A stretch of DNA of 64,000 bases from assembly GCF_001938565.1 (NCBI RefSeq), contig NZ_MSYM01000013.1:559496-623495 (forward strand). The letters run 5' to 3'. Made by a program: the position numbers and the translations under genes. Below are positions 24,591 to 34,443 of this stretch, piece by piece. Within the stretch, counting starts at the first letter, position 1. Every line of letters begins with the position of its first letter. This stretch comes from Rhodoferax antarcticus ANT.BR. Its GTDB lineage: Bacteria; Pseudomonadota; Gammaproteobacteria; Burkholderiales; Burkholderiaceae_C. Under the pieces are notes generated by a model that worked only from the letters and a program-made list of their open reading frames with translations, was not told where the DNA came from and did no database searches.

Positions 24591-25418
24591 TTAGAGCATC
24601 AGCGTTTGCACCGCACACGCCAGACCAAGCCAGCGCTGTGCGGCCTGGGCAAGCAGCTGCGGGTTCCCGGTGGAATACAGCCGCATCTGGCCAGTGTGCT
24701 CTGCACTGGCCGCCTGCGGGAGCACGCGGCGGGTTTGTCGGGCGACCGGTTCGCCGTTGTCAATGATCTGCACGCCTGCGGGCAGCAGCGCTTGCAGTTG
24801 CGCGCGGGCAAACGGGTAATGGGTGCAGCCCAGCACCAGCGTGTCCACTTCGCCACTTTTTAAGCCAAATTGGCCTATAGCCCTTATGTAATATGCGCTA
24901 AGTGCTATTAATTTTGATTCATTGGCGTGTTCAATGGCGTCTGCCAAACCGTCGCAGGGTTGGCAGATGAACTCGGCCTGGCCGTCGAACTTGGCCAGAA
25001 GCGCGTTGAATTTCTGGCTGGCCAGGGTGCCACGGGTAGCCATCACACCGATGCGCTGGGTGCGACTGGCGGCCACAGCGGGTTTCAAAGCAGGCTCGAC
25101 CCCCACGACTGGCAGGCCAGGGTGCTCCTGGCGCAGCAGGTGGATGGCCGCGGCGGTAGCGGTGTTGCAGGCGATGACCAGCGCCTGGATGGGCGGTTGC
25201 CCCTGCAGCAGATAGCGAGTGATGGCGCGTGCGCGCTGGATGATAAAAGCGTCGTCGCGCTCGCCGTAGGGGGCGTGGCCACTGTCGGCCAGGTAAACAA
25301 AGTCTTCGTGCGGCAGCTCCCGGCGCAAGGCTTGGAGCACGCTCAAGCCACCCACACCGCTGTCAAAAACGCCGATGGGGCGCTTGCTGATGGGGTATTG
25401 CGTTGCCTTTTTGGACAT
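24591..25418 (-). CDS. murI: Glutamate racemase
   Basis: MurI provides D-glutamate for peptidoglycan. 275 residues from the ATG at 25418; an in-frame ATG 12 codons upstream is less likely. FDSGVGGLSVL, the first catalytic Cys in VIACNTATAAAI and the second in VLGCTHYPFARAQL are all present. Between ADAIEHA and GEVDTLVLGC lies a 20-residue segment encoded by the dispersed palindrome (24866-24920). brnA ends 32 bases before this gene on the same strand. Confidence 0.95.
   Translation of the reverse strand: MSKKATQYPISKRPIGVFDSGVGGLSVLQALRRELPHEDFVYLADSGHAPYGERDDAFIIQRARAITRYLLQGQPPIQALVIACNTATAAAIHLLRQEHPGLPVVGVEPALKPAVAASRTQRIGVMATRGTLASQKFNALLAKFDGQAEFICQPCDGLADAIEHANESKLIALSAYYIRAIGQFGLKSGEVDTLVLGCTHYPFARAQLQALLPAGVQIIDNGEPVARQTRRVLPQAASAEHTGQMRLYSTGNPQLLAQAAQRWLGLACAVQTLML
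24866..24920 (-). repeat. Dispersed palindromic repeat, copy 5 (in frame inside murI)
   Basis: Plus strand reads CCAAATTGGCCTATAGCCCT then TATGTAATATGCGCTAAGTG. murI reads the opposite strand, compared with the pgeF orientation, as SKLIALSAYYIRAIGQFGLK. In this frame the family consensus is naturally open (I-A-x-S-A-Y-x-I-R-A-x-G-Q-F). Confidence 0.85.
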
Positions 25419-25450
25419 CGGGTTTGATGCGGCACTGAATTCGGTACTTC

Positions 25451-25750
25451 TCACCTGTTTCGCGGCTGGCTTGCCACGTATTGGCGAAGAACACCGTCCA
25501 TACGGGCTTGCCAGCCTTCACCAGTGGATTTGAAGTACGCCACCACCTCTTGGCTGTAGCGCACCGATACCAGCAATTTTTTATGTTCTGACTTGGGGCG
25601 ACCACGCAGCGCCTGTATCGGAACCATGGACTGAAGTTGCCTGGGCGTCAGGGGCTGTGCGTCAGGATCGCTTTTGGCTGGCGCTGTGATCGCTCGGTCT
25701 TCTTCTGCCGTTGGCATGTGAATAGTGGGTTGCTCAGACCGTGTTGGCAT
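25451..25750 (-). CDS. brnA: BrnA-type antitoxin
   Basis: 99 residues. The C-terminal part, LVSVRYSQEVVAYFKSTGEGWQARMDGVLRQYV, is the BrnA ribbon-helix-helix DNA-binding domain; the N-terminal half is polar and probably disordered until bound to BrnT. It overlaps the end of brnT by 17 bases, in the toxin-first order usual for brnTA. BrnA with BrnT represses the shared promoter in characterised systems. Confidence 0.85.
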   Translation of the reverse strand: MPTRSEQPTIHMPTAEEDRAITAPAKSDPDAQPLTPRQLQSMVPIQALRGRPKSEHKKLLVSVRYSQEVVAYFKSTGEGWQARMDGVLRQYVASQPRNR

Positions 25751-26003
25751 AGTGCTTAACCTCAGGACGATTGGCGCGGCGCAGACTGATGATTCTGCCT
25801 ATCTCGCCACGATCTACAAACGCCAGGAAATAGAGGATGCTGGTTTTTGGTGCCAGCGCAATCATTCGCGCCTCGCCATAGTCAGCCCGTGCATCGATCC
25901 ATACCAGCGCGGCCTGCCAGTCGAGTTCATTGGCCACCATCAGGGATACGCCGTGCTTCGCCTGGTTGGCTGTATCCTTGGCCGAATCAAACCCGATTCG
26001 CAT
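25734..26003 (-). CDS. brnT: BrnT-type ribonuclease toxin
   Basis: 89 residues beginning MRIGFDSAKDTANQAKHGVS, the standard BrnT start, and containing the RelE-like strands RMIALAPKTSILYFLAFVDRG and the C-terminal RIISLRRANRPEVKHY with the basic residues of the family. BrnT inhibits translation by RNA cleavage. The ATG lies 2 bases from a 20-bp perfect palindrome, leaving no room for a Shine-Dalgarno sequence, so the transcript may be leaderless. Confidence 0.88.
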   Translation of the reverse strand: MRIGFDSAKDTANQAKHGVSLMVANELDWQAALVWIDARADYGEARMIALAPKTSILYFLAFVDRGEIGRIISLRRANRPEVKHYANTV

Positions 26004-26005
26004 GT

Positions 26006-26025
26006 TTTACTGTAGCTACAGTAAA
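26006..26025. promoter_or_regulatory. Perfect 20-bp palindrome, likely BrnA operator
   Basis: TTTACTGTAG followed by its exact complement CTACAGTAAA, ending 2 bases before the brnT ATG. Position and symmetry fit a ribbon-helix-helix operator for autoregulation of brnTA. The role is inferred. Confidence 0.7.
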
Positions 26026-26054
26026 TAGGCTAGTCAACAACATGTTCTATGTCG

Positions 26055-27629
26055 TTACGCCCCGGCCACTGTGATGCCCTTGAACTCACCGGTGGCAATG
26101 CGCTCTTTCCACTGCGCCGGGCCAGTGATATGCACGCTGGTGCCGCCCGCGTCTACCGCCACGGTGACGGGCATGTCGACCACGTCGAACTCGTAGATGG
26201 CTTCCATACCCAAGTCGGCAAAGCCGACTACCTTGGCGGTCTTGATGGCTTTGGACACCAGGTAAGCGGCGCCGCCCACCGCCATCAGGTAGGCTGATTT
26301 GTGTTTCTTGATGGCCTCAATGGCCACCGGGCCGCGCTCAGATTTGCCGATCATGGCGATCAGGCCAGTTTCTGCCAGCATCATCTCGGTAAAGCCGTCC
26401 ATGCGGGTAGCGGTGGTCGGGCCGGCCGGGCCTACCGCCTCATCGCCCACCGGGTCGACCGGCCCAACGTAATAGATGACTCGATTGGTGAAATCGACCG
26501 GCAGTTTTTCGCCCTTGGCCAACATGTCCTTGATGCGCTTGTGTGCGGCATCGCGGCCGGTCAGCATCTTGCCGTTGAGCAGCAGGGTGTCGCCGGGCTT
26601 CCAGGTGCCGACTTCGGCCAGTGTCAGGGTGTTGAGGTCTACCTTTTTGCTCTTGACATAGTCCGGCGTCCAAGCCACATCCGGCCAAGTGTCGAGCGAC
26701 GGCGGGGTCAGGTAAACCGGCCCGCTGCCGTCCAGCACAAAGTGGGCGTGGCGGGTGGCGGCGCAGTTGGGGATCATGGCCACCGGCTTGCTGGCGGCGT
26801 GGGTCGGGTACATCTTGATCTTCACATCCAGCACCGTGGTCAGGCCACCCAGGCCTTGCGCGCCAATGCCCAAAGCATTCACCTTGTCAAACAGTTCAAG
26901 CCGGAGCTGCTCTATTTTTGATAGTGTTTCACCCTTACTGGACTTGGCCTGCAGATCGTACATGTCCAGGTCGTCCATCAGGCTTTGTTTGGCCATCAGC
27001 ACCGCCTTCTCGGCGGTGCCGCCAATGCCGATGCCCAGCATGCCCGGCGGGCACCAGCCCGCGCCCATGGTGGGCACGGTTTTCAGCACCCAGTCGACCA
27101 CCGAGTCGCCGGGGTTGAGCATCACCATCTTGCTCTTGTTCTCGCTGCCGCCGCCCTTGGCTGCTACCGTCACTTCCAGCGTGTTGCCGGGGACGATCTC
27201 GGTGACGATCACCGCCGGTGTGTTGTCTTTGGTGTTCATGCGCAAGAACTCGGGGTCGTCCACCACGCTGGCGCGCAGCGTGTTGTCAGCAAAGTTATAG
27301 GCGCGGCGCACGCCTTCGTTGATGGCGTCGTCCAGGCCGCGGGGCTGGCCATCGGGAGCCGCGTCGAAACCTTCCCAGCGCACGTCCATGCCGACTTTGA
27401 GGAACACGTTGACGATGCCGGTGTCCTGGCACATTGGCCGGTGGCCGGTGGCGCTCATCTTGCTGTTGGTCAAAATTTGTGCAATGGCGTCCTTGGCGGC
27501 TGGGTTTTGCTCACGCTCGTAAGCGCGGGCCAAGTGGGCAATGTAGTCAGCCGGGTGGTAGTAGCTGATGTATTGCAGCGCGGCGGCGATGGATTCAATC
27601 AGGTCGGCTTGGCGGATAGCGGTGGTCAT
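26055..27629 (-). CDS. fumA: Fumarate hydratase, class I (iron-sulfur)
   Basis: Converts fumarate and malate in the TCA cycle using a 4Fe-4S cluster. 524 residues, the two-domain class I form. The expected cluster cysteines appear in HRPMCQDTGIVNVF, AGWCPPGMLGIGIGGTAEKA and MIPNCAATRHAHFVLDG; the C-terminal half has GPTTATRMDGF and ADLGMEAIYEF. It stands alone between brnTA and the mrp operon. Class I enzymes are oxygen-sensitive; whether a class II enzyme exists elsewhere cannot be seen. Confidence 0.95.
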   Translation of the reverse strand: MTTAIRQADLIESIAAALQYISYYHPADYIAHLARAYEREQNPAAKDAIAQILTNSKMSATGHRPMCQDTGIVNVFLKVGMDVRWEGFDAAPDGQPRGLDDAINEGVRRAYNFADNTLRASVVDDPEFLRMNTKDNTPAVIVTEIVPGNTLEVTVAAKGGGSENKSKMVMLNPGDSVVDWVLKTVPTMGAGWCPPGMLGIGIGGTAEKAVLMAKQSLMDDLDMYDLQAKSSKGETLSKIEQLRLELFDKVNALGIGAQGLGGLTTVLDVKIKMYPTHAASKPVAMIPNCAATRHAHFVLDGSGPVYLTPPSLDTWPDVAWTPDYVKSKKVDLNTLTLAEVGTWKPGDTLLLNGKMLTGRDAAHKRIKDMLAKGEKLPVDFTNRVIYYVGPVDPVGDEAVGPAGPTTATRMDGFTEMMLAETGLIAMIGKSERGPVAIEAIKKHKSAYLMAVGGAAYLVSKAIKTAKVVGFADLGMEAIYEFDVVDMPVTVAVDAGGTSVHITGPAQWKERIATGEFKGITVAGA

Positions 27630-27782
27630 GGAAGGCGTCCTCGAAGGTCTAGCGAATGGGGTTGACTCAGCAACTGAAAAGTCAAAATTGGAGTTTAACC
27701 ACCCCGCCCCGACGTCGAATGGCAGCCGATGCTTCGACCAGTCCGACAGGCTGCTAGACGCGCGGTCTCTCGCCAGGTTGGG

Positions 27783-28151
27783 TTACTCCCGCACTGCAGC
27801 AGGCGGGTTTGCCGCGGTGACAGGCTCGTGGGCCGCGTCTGGCAGTGGGGTGACCGATGGCAAGCGCAGATGCAAAGCCGCCTTGGCCAGTAAGTGCGCC
27901 GAGATGGGGGCGGTGATGAGCAAAAACAGACTGACCAATATTTCGTGCAGGCTCAAAGCCTCGCCTGTGACGCTGAAAAAAACCGAAGAGGCGATCAGCA
28001 GGCCGCCGACACCCAGCGTGGAGGCCTTGGTGGGCGCGTGCAAGCGGGTGTAGAAGTCTTTGAAGCGCACCAGACCGAGCGAGCCGATAAAGGTGAAGGC
28101 GGCACCTATCAAAACCAGCGCCGACAAGAGTATTTCAGTGGTGCTGCTCAT
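27783..28151 (-). CDS. mrpG: Na+/H+ antiporter subunit G (MrpG/MnhG/PhaG)
   Basis: 122 residues from the ATG at 28151, with three hydrophobic segments and the family stretch FKDFYTRLHAPTKASTLGVGGLL. Smallest-subunit genes F and G close the Mrp operon; the start overlaps mrpF by 4 bases. Mrp complexes exchange cytoplasmic sodium for protons and are related to complex I membrane subunits. A polar Ala/Pro-rich tail of about 30 residues follows the last membrane segment. Confidence 0.92.
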   Translation of the reverse strand: MSSTTEILLSALVLIGAAFTFIGSLGLVRFKDFYTRLHAPTKASTLGVGGLLIASSVFFSVTGEALSLHEILVSLFLLITAPISAHLLAKAALHLRLPSVTPLPDAAHEPVTAANPPAAVRE

Positions 28152-28417
28152 TCGATGATGTCTCCCCGCAGTAAAAACTTGCACAGTGCCACCGTGCTGA
28201 CAAAGCCCATCAAGGCGATCAGCAAAGCCGCCTCAAAATACAAAGGGCTTGCCAGTTGAATACCCAGCAGTACCAGCAGCGCAATCGCATCGATGTACAA
28301 AGTGTCCAGCGCCAGGATACGGTCTGGCACGCTGGGCCCCTTGATCAGCCTGAAGAAACTGATGCCAAAGGCTGCGGCAACCAGAACAAAAGCGAGGGTG
28401 AGGGCGGTGCTTAGCAT
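28148..28417 (-). CDS. mrpF: Na+/H+ antiporter subunit F
   Basis: 89 residues, three transmembrane helices. The conserved GPSVPDRILALDTLYIDAIALLVLLG stretch identifies MrpF. It overlaps mrpE by 7 bases and mrpG by 4, so the subunits are probably translated in a coupled series. Confidence 0.93.
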   Translation of the reverse strand: MLSTALTLAFVLVAAAFGISFFRLIKGPSVPDRILALDTLYIDAIALLVLLGIQLASPLYFEAALLIALMGFVSTVALCKFLLRGDIIE

Positions 28418-28899
28418 TCAAAAATCTCCCGCAAAGGCTTCTCAAAGCGCAGCTTGATGCTGCGTACCAGTTCATCCGGGTCGGTGCAATCCAGCGCATG
28501 CACCAACAACACCCGCTGGTCGGCCGACAGATGCGCCGACACAGTGCCCGGTGTCAGGCAGATGGTGTTGGCCAACAGGCTGAGCGCCAGGTCATTGGTT
28601 AAATCCAGGGGGACATGCACAAACAGCGGGTTGAGCGCCTTGGGGCCAGCCAGTACAAGGCGTGCCACGGCCACATTGGCCACCAGCACGTCGAATAAAA
28701 ACACCCCGGCGAATCGCAGCAGGCTGATAGGCCGATAAATACGCACCTGGTTGGGCCAAAAGGCCAGTGTGAAGCGCGGAATGGCCCAGCCTAGCATGAT
28801 CCCCAGCACGATGTGCCCAGGGGCCAGGGTGTTGTTGAGCAACAGCCAAACCACCGTCAGGGTGGGCGTGAGCAGGGGGTGGGGTAGCCAGCGCTTCAT
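28411..28899 (-). CDS. mrpE: Na+/H+ antiporter subunit E
   Basis: 162 residues from the ATG at 28899, which overlaps the mrpD stop by 4 bases; a longer frame upstream is only mrpD shadow. N-terminal hydrophobic helices (LTPTLTVVWLLLNN, GHIVLGIMLGWAIP) followed by the conserved soluble part NTICLTPGTVSAHLSADQRVLLVHALDC typical of MrpE. Confidence 0.93.
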   Translation of the reverse strand: MKRWLPHPLLTPTLTVVWLLLNNTLAPGHIVLGIMLGWAIPRFTLAFWPNQVRIYRPISLLRFAGVFLFDVLVANVAVARLVLAGPKALNPLFVHVPLDLTNDLALSLLANTICLTPGTVSAHLSADQRVLLVHALDCTDPDELVRSIKLRFEKPLREIFEC

Positions 28900-30452
28900 G
28901 GTTGACCTGTCAGTACCGCAGAGATATAGAGCGCGGGGTTGGCCAACTGAAGCGCCGTGGCATTGGCAAAGTCCACCGCCGGACCCGCTGCGACGGTCAT
29001 CGCCAGAATGAGGCAGACCAGGCCACCGATGGACAGCAGTTCCCACGCTTCAAAGGAGGTGACGACTGGCCTAGGCGTTGCGGTCAGCGGCGCGCCCGAA
29101 GGCGCAGGCGTACCCGCCGTCTTGGGCGCTCGCGCCGCCGTTGTGGCTGCCAGAAACAGTTGGCTACCGGCTCGTGCCAGGGCAATCACGCTCATCAGCG
29201 CGCCCAGCAAAATAATCACCCACACCCAAGGTTGCTCAGGCGTGGCCCGCAATATTAAAAACTTGCCAATGAACCCGGACAGCGGAGGCAAGCCCGCCAC
29301 CGCCACGGCTGCTGCAAAAAATAGGGCACCCAACACGGCATGGTGAGGCAGGTCGACACTCTGGACAAAACGGTCGCCGGTTTTGGGGCGACGCCGTTTG
29401 ATCGCATCGGCGAGCAAAAACATCAGGGCCGCAGTGAAGGTGCTGTGCGGCAAGTAGTAGAGCGCGGCGGCAATGCCCTGTGTGCCCACTGAAATGCCGG
29501 TCAGCAAGGTGCCCACCGACACCAGGACCAAATAGGCAGCCAGTTTTCCCAGGCTGTCTGCAGCCATCGCACCCAACGTGCCGATGACAATGGTGGCCAG
29601 CGCCAGCGGCAGTAACCAGGGATCAAACAATTGCGCGAGCTCGCCCGCTGCATTGCCAAAAAGCAAGGTGTGGGTGCGCAAAATGGCATAAATGCCCACC
29701 TTGGTCATGATGGCGAACAGTGCAGCCACAGGCGCCGAGGTGTTTGCATACGCGCGCGGCAGCCACAGATGCAGCGGCAGCAGCGCCGCCTTCAACCCAA
29801 ACACCAGCAACAGCAGCAAGCCACCGGCGCGTGCCAACCCCAAATGGTCAGGCGCCAGCGTGCTGGCTTTGTTGGCCAGATCGGCCAGATTCAGACTGCC
29901 TAGCGCGGCATAAATGAGGCCCGCAGCGAATAAAAACGCGGTAGAGCCCGCCAGGTTCATCACCACATAGTGCAGGCCGGCGCGCGTGCGGGCGGCACCG
30001 CCGCCGTGCAATGCCAGTCCGTAAGAGGCAATCAGCAAGATCTCAAAAAAGACAAACAGGTTGAACAAATCGCCCGTCAAAAAGGCGCCCGCCAGGCCGA
30101 ACAACTGCATCTGGAACAGCACATGAAAATGCCGGCCCTGGGCGTCCACACCGCCACTGGCAAAAACCAAAGCGGGGAGTGCCAGCAGCGTGGTGATCAG
30201 CACCATCCAAGCGGCCAGCCGGTCAGCCACCAGCACAATGCCCCAAGGGGCGGGCCAGTCACCCAGACGGTAAACCAGCATGTCACCGCCCGCTACCGCT
30301 GACAGCAAAGCGACGGCAGCGCCGATCTGAAGTAGCACTGACGCCACCGCCACCCAGCGTTGGACCATGATGGGCAACTGCGCCAGTGCCAGCAGCAAGA
30401 TGCCGACGATGAGCGGCAGCAAAATCGGGAAAATAGCCAAATGGGCCATCAT
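28896..30452 (-). CDS. mrpD: Na+/H+ antiporter subunit D
   Basis: 518 residues, about 14 hydrophobic helices, proton-translocating Nqo13/NuoM-like fold. Landmarks are the helix with GALFFAAAVAVAGLPPLSGFIGKF and the lysine-bearing segment FGLKAALLPLHLWLPRAYANTSAPVAALFAIMTKVG. It overlaps both neighbours by 4 bases. In the complex MrpD forms one of two main antiporter-like channels. Confidence 0.95.
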   Translation of the reverse strand: MMAHLAIFPILLPLIVGILLLALAQLPIMVQRWVAVASVLLQIGAAVALLSAVAGGDMLVYRLGDWPAPWGIVLVADRLAAWMVLITTLLALPALVFASGGVDAQGRHFHVLFQMQLFGLAGAFLTGDLFNLFVFFEILLIASYGLALHGGGAARTRAGLHYVVMNLAGSTAFLFAAGLIYAALGSLNLADLANKASTLAPDHLGLARAGGLLLLLVFGLKAALLPLHLWLPRAYANTSAPVAALFAIMTKVGIYAILRTHTLLFGNAAGELAQLFDPWLLPLALATIVIGTLGAMAADSLGKLAAYLVLVSVGTLLTGISVGTQGIAAALYYLPHSTFTAALMFLLADAIKRRRPKTGDRFVQSVDLPHHAVLGALFFAAAVAVAGLPPLSGFIGKFLILRATPEQPWVWVIILLGALMSVIALARAGSQLFLAATTAARAPKTAGTPAPSGAPLTATPRPVVTSFEAWELLSIGGLVCLILAMTVAAGPAVDFANATALQLANPALYISAVLTGQP

Positions 30453-30799
30453 GAGGGTTCGCCCTTGGTGTCAGCGGTGGTGTCTAGGCCGTCCACATGG
30501 TCGTTACCAAATTCGTCACGGGCGCGCAAGCTGAGCATGATGACAAACGCGGTCATGGCAAAGCCGATCACGATGGCGGTCAGCACCAGCGCTTGCGGCA
30601 GCGGATCTGCGTAACTCGGCGCACCGGAGATGACTGCCGGCTGGCCAATCACCAAGCGTCCGGTGGCAAACAAAAACAGGTTGACGCCATACGACAACAA
30701 GGTCAACCCAAGCACCACGGTGAAAGTGCGGGCGCGAAGGATCAAGTAAACACCGCAGCCGGTCAAGGTGCCAATGGCCAGGGCAATCAGGGCTTCCAC
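30449..30799 (-). CDS. mrpC: Na+/H+ antiporter subunit C
   Basis: 116 residues with three membrane helices, NuoK-like. The GTG at 30799 lies inside the end of mrpA (13-base overlap). Family segments: [33 protein letters not shown] and [25 protein letters not shown]. Confidence 0.95.
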   Translation of the reverse strand: MEALIALAIGTLTGCGVYLILRARTFTVVLGLTLLSYGVNLFLFATGRLVIGQPAVISGAPSYADPLPQALVLTAIVIGFAMTAFVIMLSLRARDEFGNDHVDGLDTTADTKGEPS

Positions 30800-33594
30800 G
30801 AACGCTGCTCCTTGTTATGGCTGGCGCGGTGGGCCAAGCCAAGGTTGATCAAAATCAGCAGGGTCGCGCCAACCACGACCAGGAAGACGCCCAAATCGAA
30901 CGCTAAAGCTGAGGCCACCTCAAACTCACCCACTAGCGGCCAGTTCACGTGGCCAAAGGCAGATGTCAGGAACGGGCGACCAAAGGCCCAGCTGGCCAGC
31001 CCGGTGAGTACCGCTAGCCCCAGCCCAGCAGCTATCAGTGGCTGGGTTTTTTCGGGCAGACGCGCATGCGTCCAGAGAACACCGTTGGCCAGGTACTGCA
31101 CGATCAGGGCAATCGCGGTAATCAGGCCAGCAATGAAGCCGCCGCCTGGCAGGTTGTGACCACGCAGGAAAATGAACGCAGAGACCAGCAATGCCAGCGG
31201 CAGTAACAGTCTGGCGAAGGTGGCCAGAATCATGGGGTGTGCATCGGTGTCCCAGGCGCGCCCACTGGCATCCCGCTCAGGCCCAGGTAAGCGCAGTTTG
31301 CCGAGCAAGGCAAAAATGCCCAAAGCCGCGACTGCCAGCACCGCGATCTCGCCCAGGGTGTCAAAACCCCGAAAGTCCACCAAGATAACGTTCACCACGT
31401 TGTGTCCACCGCCACCGGGCACGCTGTTTTCAATGAAAAACCCGGAAATGTTGTCACTGGACCGGGTCAGTACCGCCCAGGCCAGCGCGCCTGCCCCGCC
31501 ACCCGCGAGCAAGCCAAGGCCCACATCGCGCCAGCGCCGTAACGCGCTCGATTCCCGGGGCGTGGTAACAGGCAAAAAATACAGTGCCAGCAACAGCAAA
31601 ATGGAGGTGACGACCTCGACAGAAATTTGCGTCAGCGCCAGATCAGGCGCAGAAAATTTGATAAACACCAGGGCCACCATCAACCCCACCGCGCCCACCA
31701 GAATCAGTGCTGTGACCCGCTGGCGGTGCAGCACGGTCGCCGCCAGTGTGGCCAGCACCAGGGACACGCCAGCGGTCAGGGTGACCACACCCATCGGAAG
31801 CAGCGCTCGCGTTCCGGTCAATGGGGCTGACGTCAGCGCCATACCCGCCACGCCGAGTACCACCGCGCTCAGTACAAACCACATCAGTTGCCGCTGCAAA
31901 GAGCCGGTGTCTATCCAAACCGTGACGCGCTGCGCAAAAGTCAGCACAGCACCCACCATCGCATCAAAGATCACCTTGCCATTCCACCGTTTGTCTAGCC
32001 GGTCATGCAGGGTAAACAACGGTTTTCGGCCCAAGTACAGCAGGCCACCGCCGATCAGGGCAATCACACTCATCCACAGCGCTGGATTAAAGCCATGCCA
32101 GAGGGCCAGGTTGTGCTCGGGTAAGGGCCCTTGCAGCACGGCAACTGCCGCAATAGCCAACAAAGGCTCAACCGTCTGGACCGGGAAGATGCCAACCACC
32201 AACACCAAAATCACCAGAATTTCCACTGGAACTTTCATCAAGCGTGGCGGCTCATGGGGTGTCTTGGGCAAGTCGATCGGCTTGCCGTTGAAAAACACAT
32301 CATGGATGAAGCGTATCGAGTAGGCCACTGCAAAAATGCCCGCCAGCGTCACGACCACGGGCAACCACCACCCCATGCGCATGTGGCTCCCTGCGGCCGC
32401 GGCTTCGGCAAAAAACATTTCTTTGGACAAAAAACCATTGGCCAGCGGCACCCCTGCCATCGCCGCCGAGGCAACCATCGCCAGGGTAGCGGTGTGCGGC
32501 ATGTAATGCCACAGGCCGTTGATGCGGCGCATGTCACGGGTACCGCATTCGTGGTCAATGATGCCTGCCGCCATGAACAAGCCGGCCTTGAAAATAGCAT
32601 GGTTGATGATGTGGAAGACACCTGCAACGGCTGCCAGCGGCGTGCCAATGCCAAACAACGCGGTAATCAGACCCAGATGGCTGATGGTCGAATAGGCCAG
32701 CAAACCTTTGAGATCGTGCTTGAACAATGCCAGTACCGCGCCGAGCAGAAAGGTGGTCAGGCCGATGCCACCGACTATCCAGGTCCATGCATCTGTGCCC
32801 GACAGCACCGGAAACAAGCGGGCCAGCAAAAAAACACCGGCCTTGACCATCGTGGCAGAGTGCAAATAGGCAGACACTGGTGTTGGTGCCGCCATGGCGT
32901 TGGGCAGCCAGAAGTGGAACGGGAATTGCGCTGATTTGGTAAATGCACCGAGCAAAATCAATAGCAACGCGGGGAGATAGAGCGGGTGAGCACGAACCAT
33001 GTCGCCATTGGCCAGAACCGTTGTCAGCTCATAGCTGCCGACTATTTCGCCCAGCAATACGACGCCCCCTAGCAACGCCAGACCACCCGCGCCAGTGATG
33101 GCCAGCGCCATCTTGGCACCACTGCGCGCCGCTTCACGGTGTCGCCAGTAGGCGATCAGCAAAAAAGACGACAGACTGGTGAGTTCCCAAAAAATCACCA
33201 GCTGAATCAGGTTTTCTGACAACACCACGCCCAGCATGGAGCCCATGAACAGCAGCAAGTAGCTGTTGAGCCGAGTCAAGCTGTCGCGCTCTGACAGGTA
33301 GTAGTGCGCATACAGGATCACCAGCAGTCCGATGATCAGAATCAGCAATGAGAACAGCACACCCAGCCCGTCCATACGAAAGCTCAGGTCAAGCCCCGCG
33401 CTGGGTATCCAGCCCACACGCTGGAGGGTCGTTTGCCCGGCAAAGCTGTCCATCACCAAAGGCGACAAAAGAGCGAGTGCCAGTGTTGTGATGCCAGCTG
33501 TGGCCCAGGCTGACACGCTGCGACCGTATTTAGCCAACAGTGCTACCAGTGCAGCACCAAAAAAAGGGGTCAGTATGGCAAGGAACAAATGCAT
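30787..33594 (-). CDS. mrpA: Na+/H+ antiporter subunit A with fused subunit B
   Basis: 935 residues. The first 500 or so are NuoL-like ([65 protein letters not shown] in part). After further helices comes [33 protein letters not shown] (MrpA C-terminal domain), and from about residue 790 an MrpB domain with [24 protein letters not shown]. Such A-B fusions are normal in Gram-negative group 2 Mrp systems. First gene of the A(B)CDEFG operon; the ATG at 33594 has no strong Shine-Dalgarno. Confidence 0.95.
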   Translation of the reverse strand: MHLFLAILTPFFGAALVALLAKYGRSVSAWATAGITTLALALLSPLVMDSFAGQTTLQRVGWIPSAGLDLSFRMDGLGVLFSLLILIIGLLVILYAHYYLSERDSLTRLNSYLLLFMGSMLGVVLSENLIQLVIFWELTSLSSFLLIAYWRHREAARSGAKMALAITGAGGLALLGGVVLLGEIVGSYELTTVLANGDMVRAHPLYLPALLLILLGAFTKSAQFPFHFWLPNAMAAPTPVSAYLHSATMVKAGVFLLARLFPVLSGTDAWTWIVGGIGLTTFLLGAVLALFKHDLKGLLAYSTISHLGLITALFGIGTPLAAVAGVFHIINHAIFKAGLFMAAGIIDHECGTRDMRRINGLWHYMPHTATLAMVASAAMAGVPLANGFLSKEMFFAEAAAAGSHMRMGWWLPVVVTLAGIFAVAYSIRFIHDVFFNGKPIDLPKTPHEPPRLMKVPVEILVILVLVVGIFPVQTVEPLLAIAAVAVLQGPLPEHNLALWHGFNPALWMSVIALIGGGLLYLGRKPLFTLHDRLDKRWNGKVIFDAMVGAVLTFAQRVTVWIDTGSLQRQLMWFVLSAVVLGVAGMALTSAPLTGTRALLPMGVVTLTAGVSLVLATLAATVLHRQRVTALILVGAVGLMVALVFIKFSAPDLALTQISVEVVTSILLLLALYFLPVTTPRESSALRRWRDVGLGLLAGGGAGALAWAVLTRSSDNISGFFIENSVPGGGGHNVVNVILVDFRGFDTLGEIAVLAVAALGIFALLGKLRLPGPERDASGRAWDTDAHPMILATFARLLLPLALLVSAFIFLRGHNLPGGGFIAGLITAIALIVQYLANGVLWTHARLPEKTQPLIAAGLGLAVLTGLASWAFGRPFLTSAFGHVNWPLVGEFEVASALAFDLGVFLVVVGATLLILINLGLAHRASHNKEQRSWKP

Positions 33595-33710
33595 CGGCTT
33601 ATTTTTTCACACTGATTTGTTTGTGCCCTTGTACCGGCAGATAAATCCAATAAGCCGTGCCGGGGATAACAGTGTGCCGGTAAAAATACCATTGGCTTGG
33701 GTAGCGCATG

Positions 33711-34301
33711 TCAATGCGAAGACCATTGGCCGTGCTGCATCAGCCGGTCGGTGTTGGCGATGGCCATCGCCGATAGCAGGAAGGTGATGTGTATCACCGT
33801 CTGGGCGATCAACACCTTGTCACTGTAGTTGGCGGCGTTGATGAAGGTCTTGAGCAGATGGATCGAGCTGATACCAATGATGGCGGTGGCCAGCTTGACC
33901 TTCAGCACCGAGGCGTTGACATGGCTCAGCCACTCGGGCTGGTCGCGGTGGCCCTCCAGGTCCAAGCGGCTAACAAAGGTCTCGTAGCCACCAACGATCA
34001 CCATGATCAGCAGGTTGGAGATCATCACTACGTCAATCAGCGCCAGCACCACCAGCATGATGATGGTCTCGTTGAGCGAACTCACCACCAAGTCGGATTT
34101 GTAGCCAATACTCGTCACCAGCGCTTGCAGTGCGTTCTGATTGCCAAATGCGGCCTCCAGCAAATGCACCAATTCAACCCAAAAGTGAAAAACATAGACG
34201 CCTTGCGCCAGGATCAGGCCGATGCAGATCGGCAGTTGCGACCAGCGGCTGGCAAAAATCAGTCGCTGAACAGGGTTTTTTTCAGGAGTGGGGGTAGACA
34301 T
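33711..34301 (-). CDS. UPF0114 / YqhA-family inner-membrane protein
   Basis: 196 residues with four hydrophobic segments. The family pattern is seen in IFASRWSQLPICIGLILAQGVY, LIDVVMISNLLIMVIVGGYETFVS and KVKLATAIIGISSIHLLKTFI. The function of this family is unknown. It lies between the mrp operon and acs with a 116-base gap to mrpA on the same strand and is divergent from acs. Confidence 0.88.
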   Translation of the reverse strand: MSTPTPEKNPVQRLIFASRWSQLPICIGLILAQGVYVFHFWVELVHLLEAAFGNQNALQALVTSIGYKSDLVVSSLNETIIMLVVLALIDVVMISNLLIMVIVGGYETFVSRLDLEGHRDQPEWLSHVNASVLKVKLATAIIGISSIHLLKTFINAANYSDKVLIAQTVIHITFLLSAMAIANTDRLMQHGQWSSH

Positions 34302-34443
34302 GAAGCGTCTGTAAGTTGGAAGACGCCCGGAGTTTATCGCGCTACCCCAAACCCTCTGTGACTCCCCGTTATAGTCAGTAGCTTGTAAGTACGTGGCTTG
34401 ACATTACCGAGTGAATTTCATTTAACAAAGAGGAGATTGATCT

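Noticed and set aside
26905-26945. Copy of the palindrome inside fumA.
   Set aside because: Only an AT-rich patch with a partial CCCTTA match; no palindromic partner.
30787-33594. mrpA-mrpB fusion as a novel gene fusion.
   Set aside because: A-B fusion is the standard form in Gram-negative group 2 Mrp operons.
34398-34426. Sigma-70 promoter TTGACA-N17-TTTAAC upstream of acs.
   Set aside because: The implied transcription start would fall within the Shine-Dalgarno sequence, so it is unlikely to be the acs promoter despite a good match.
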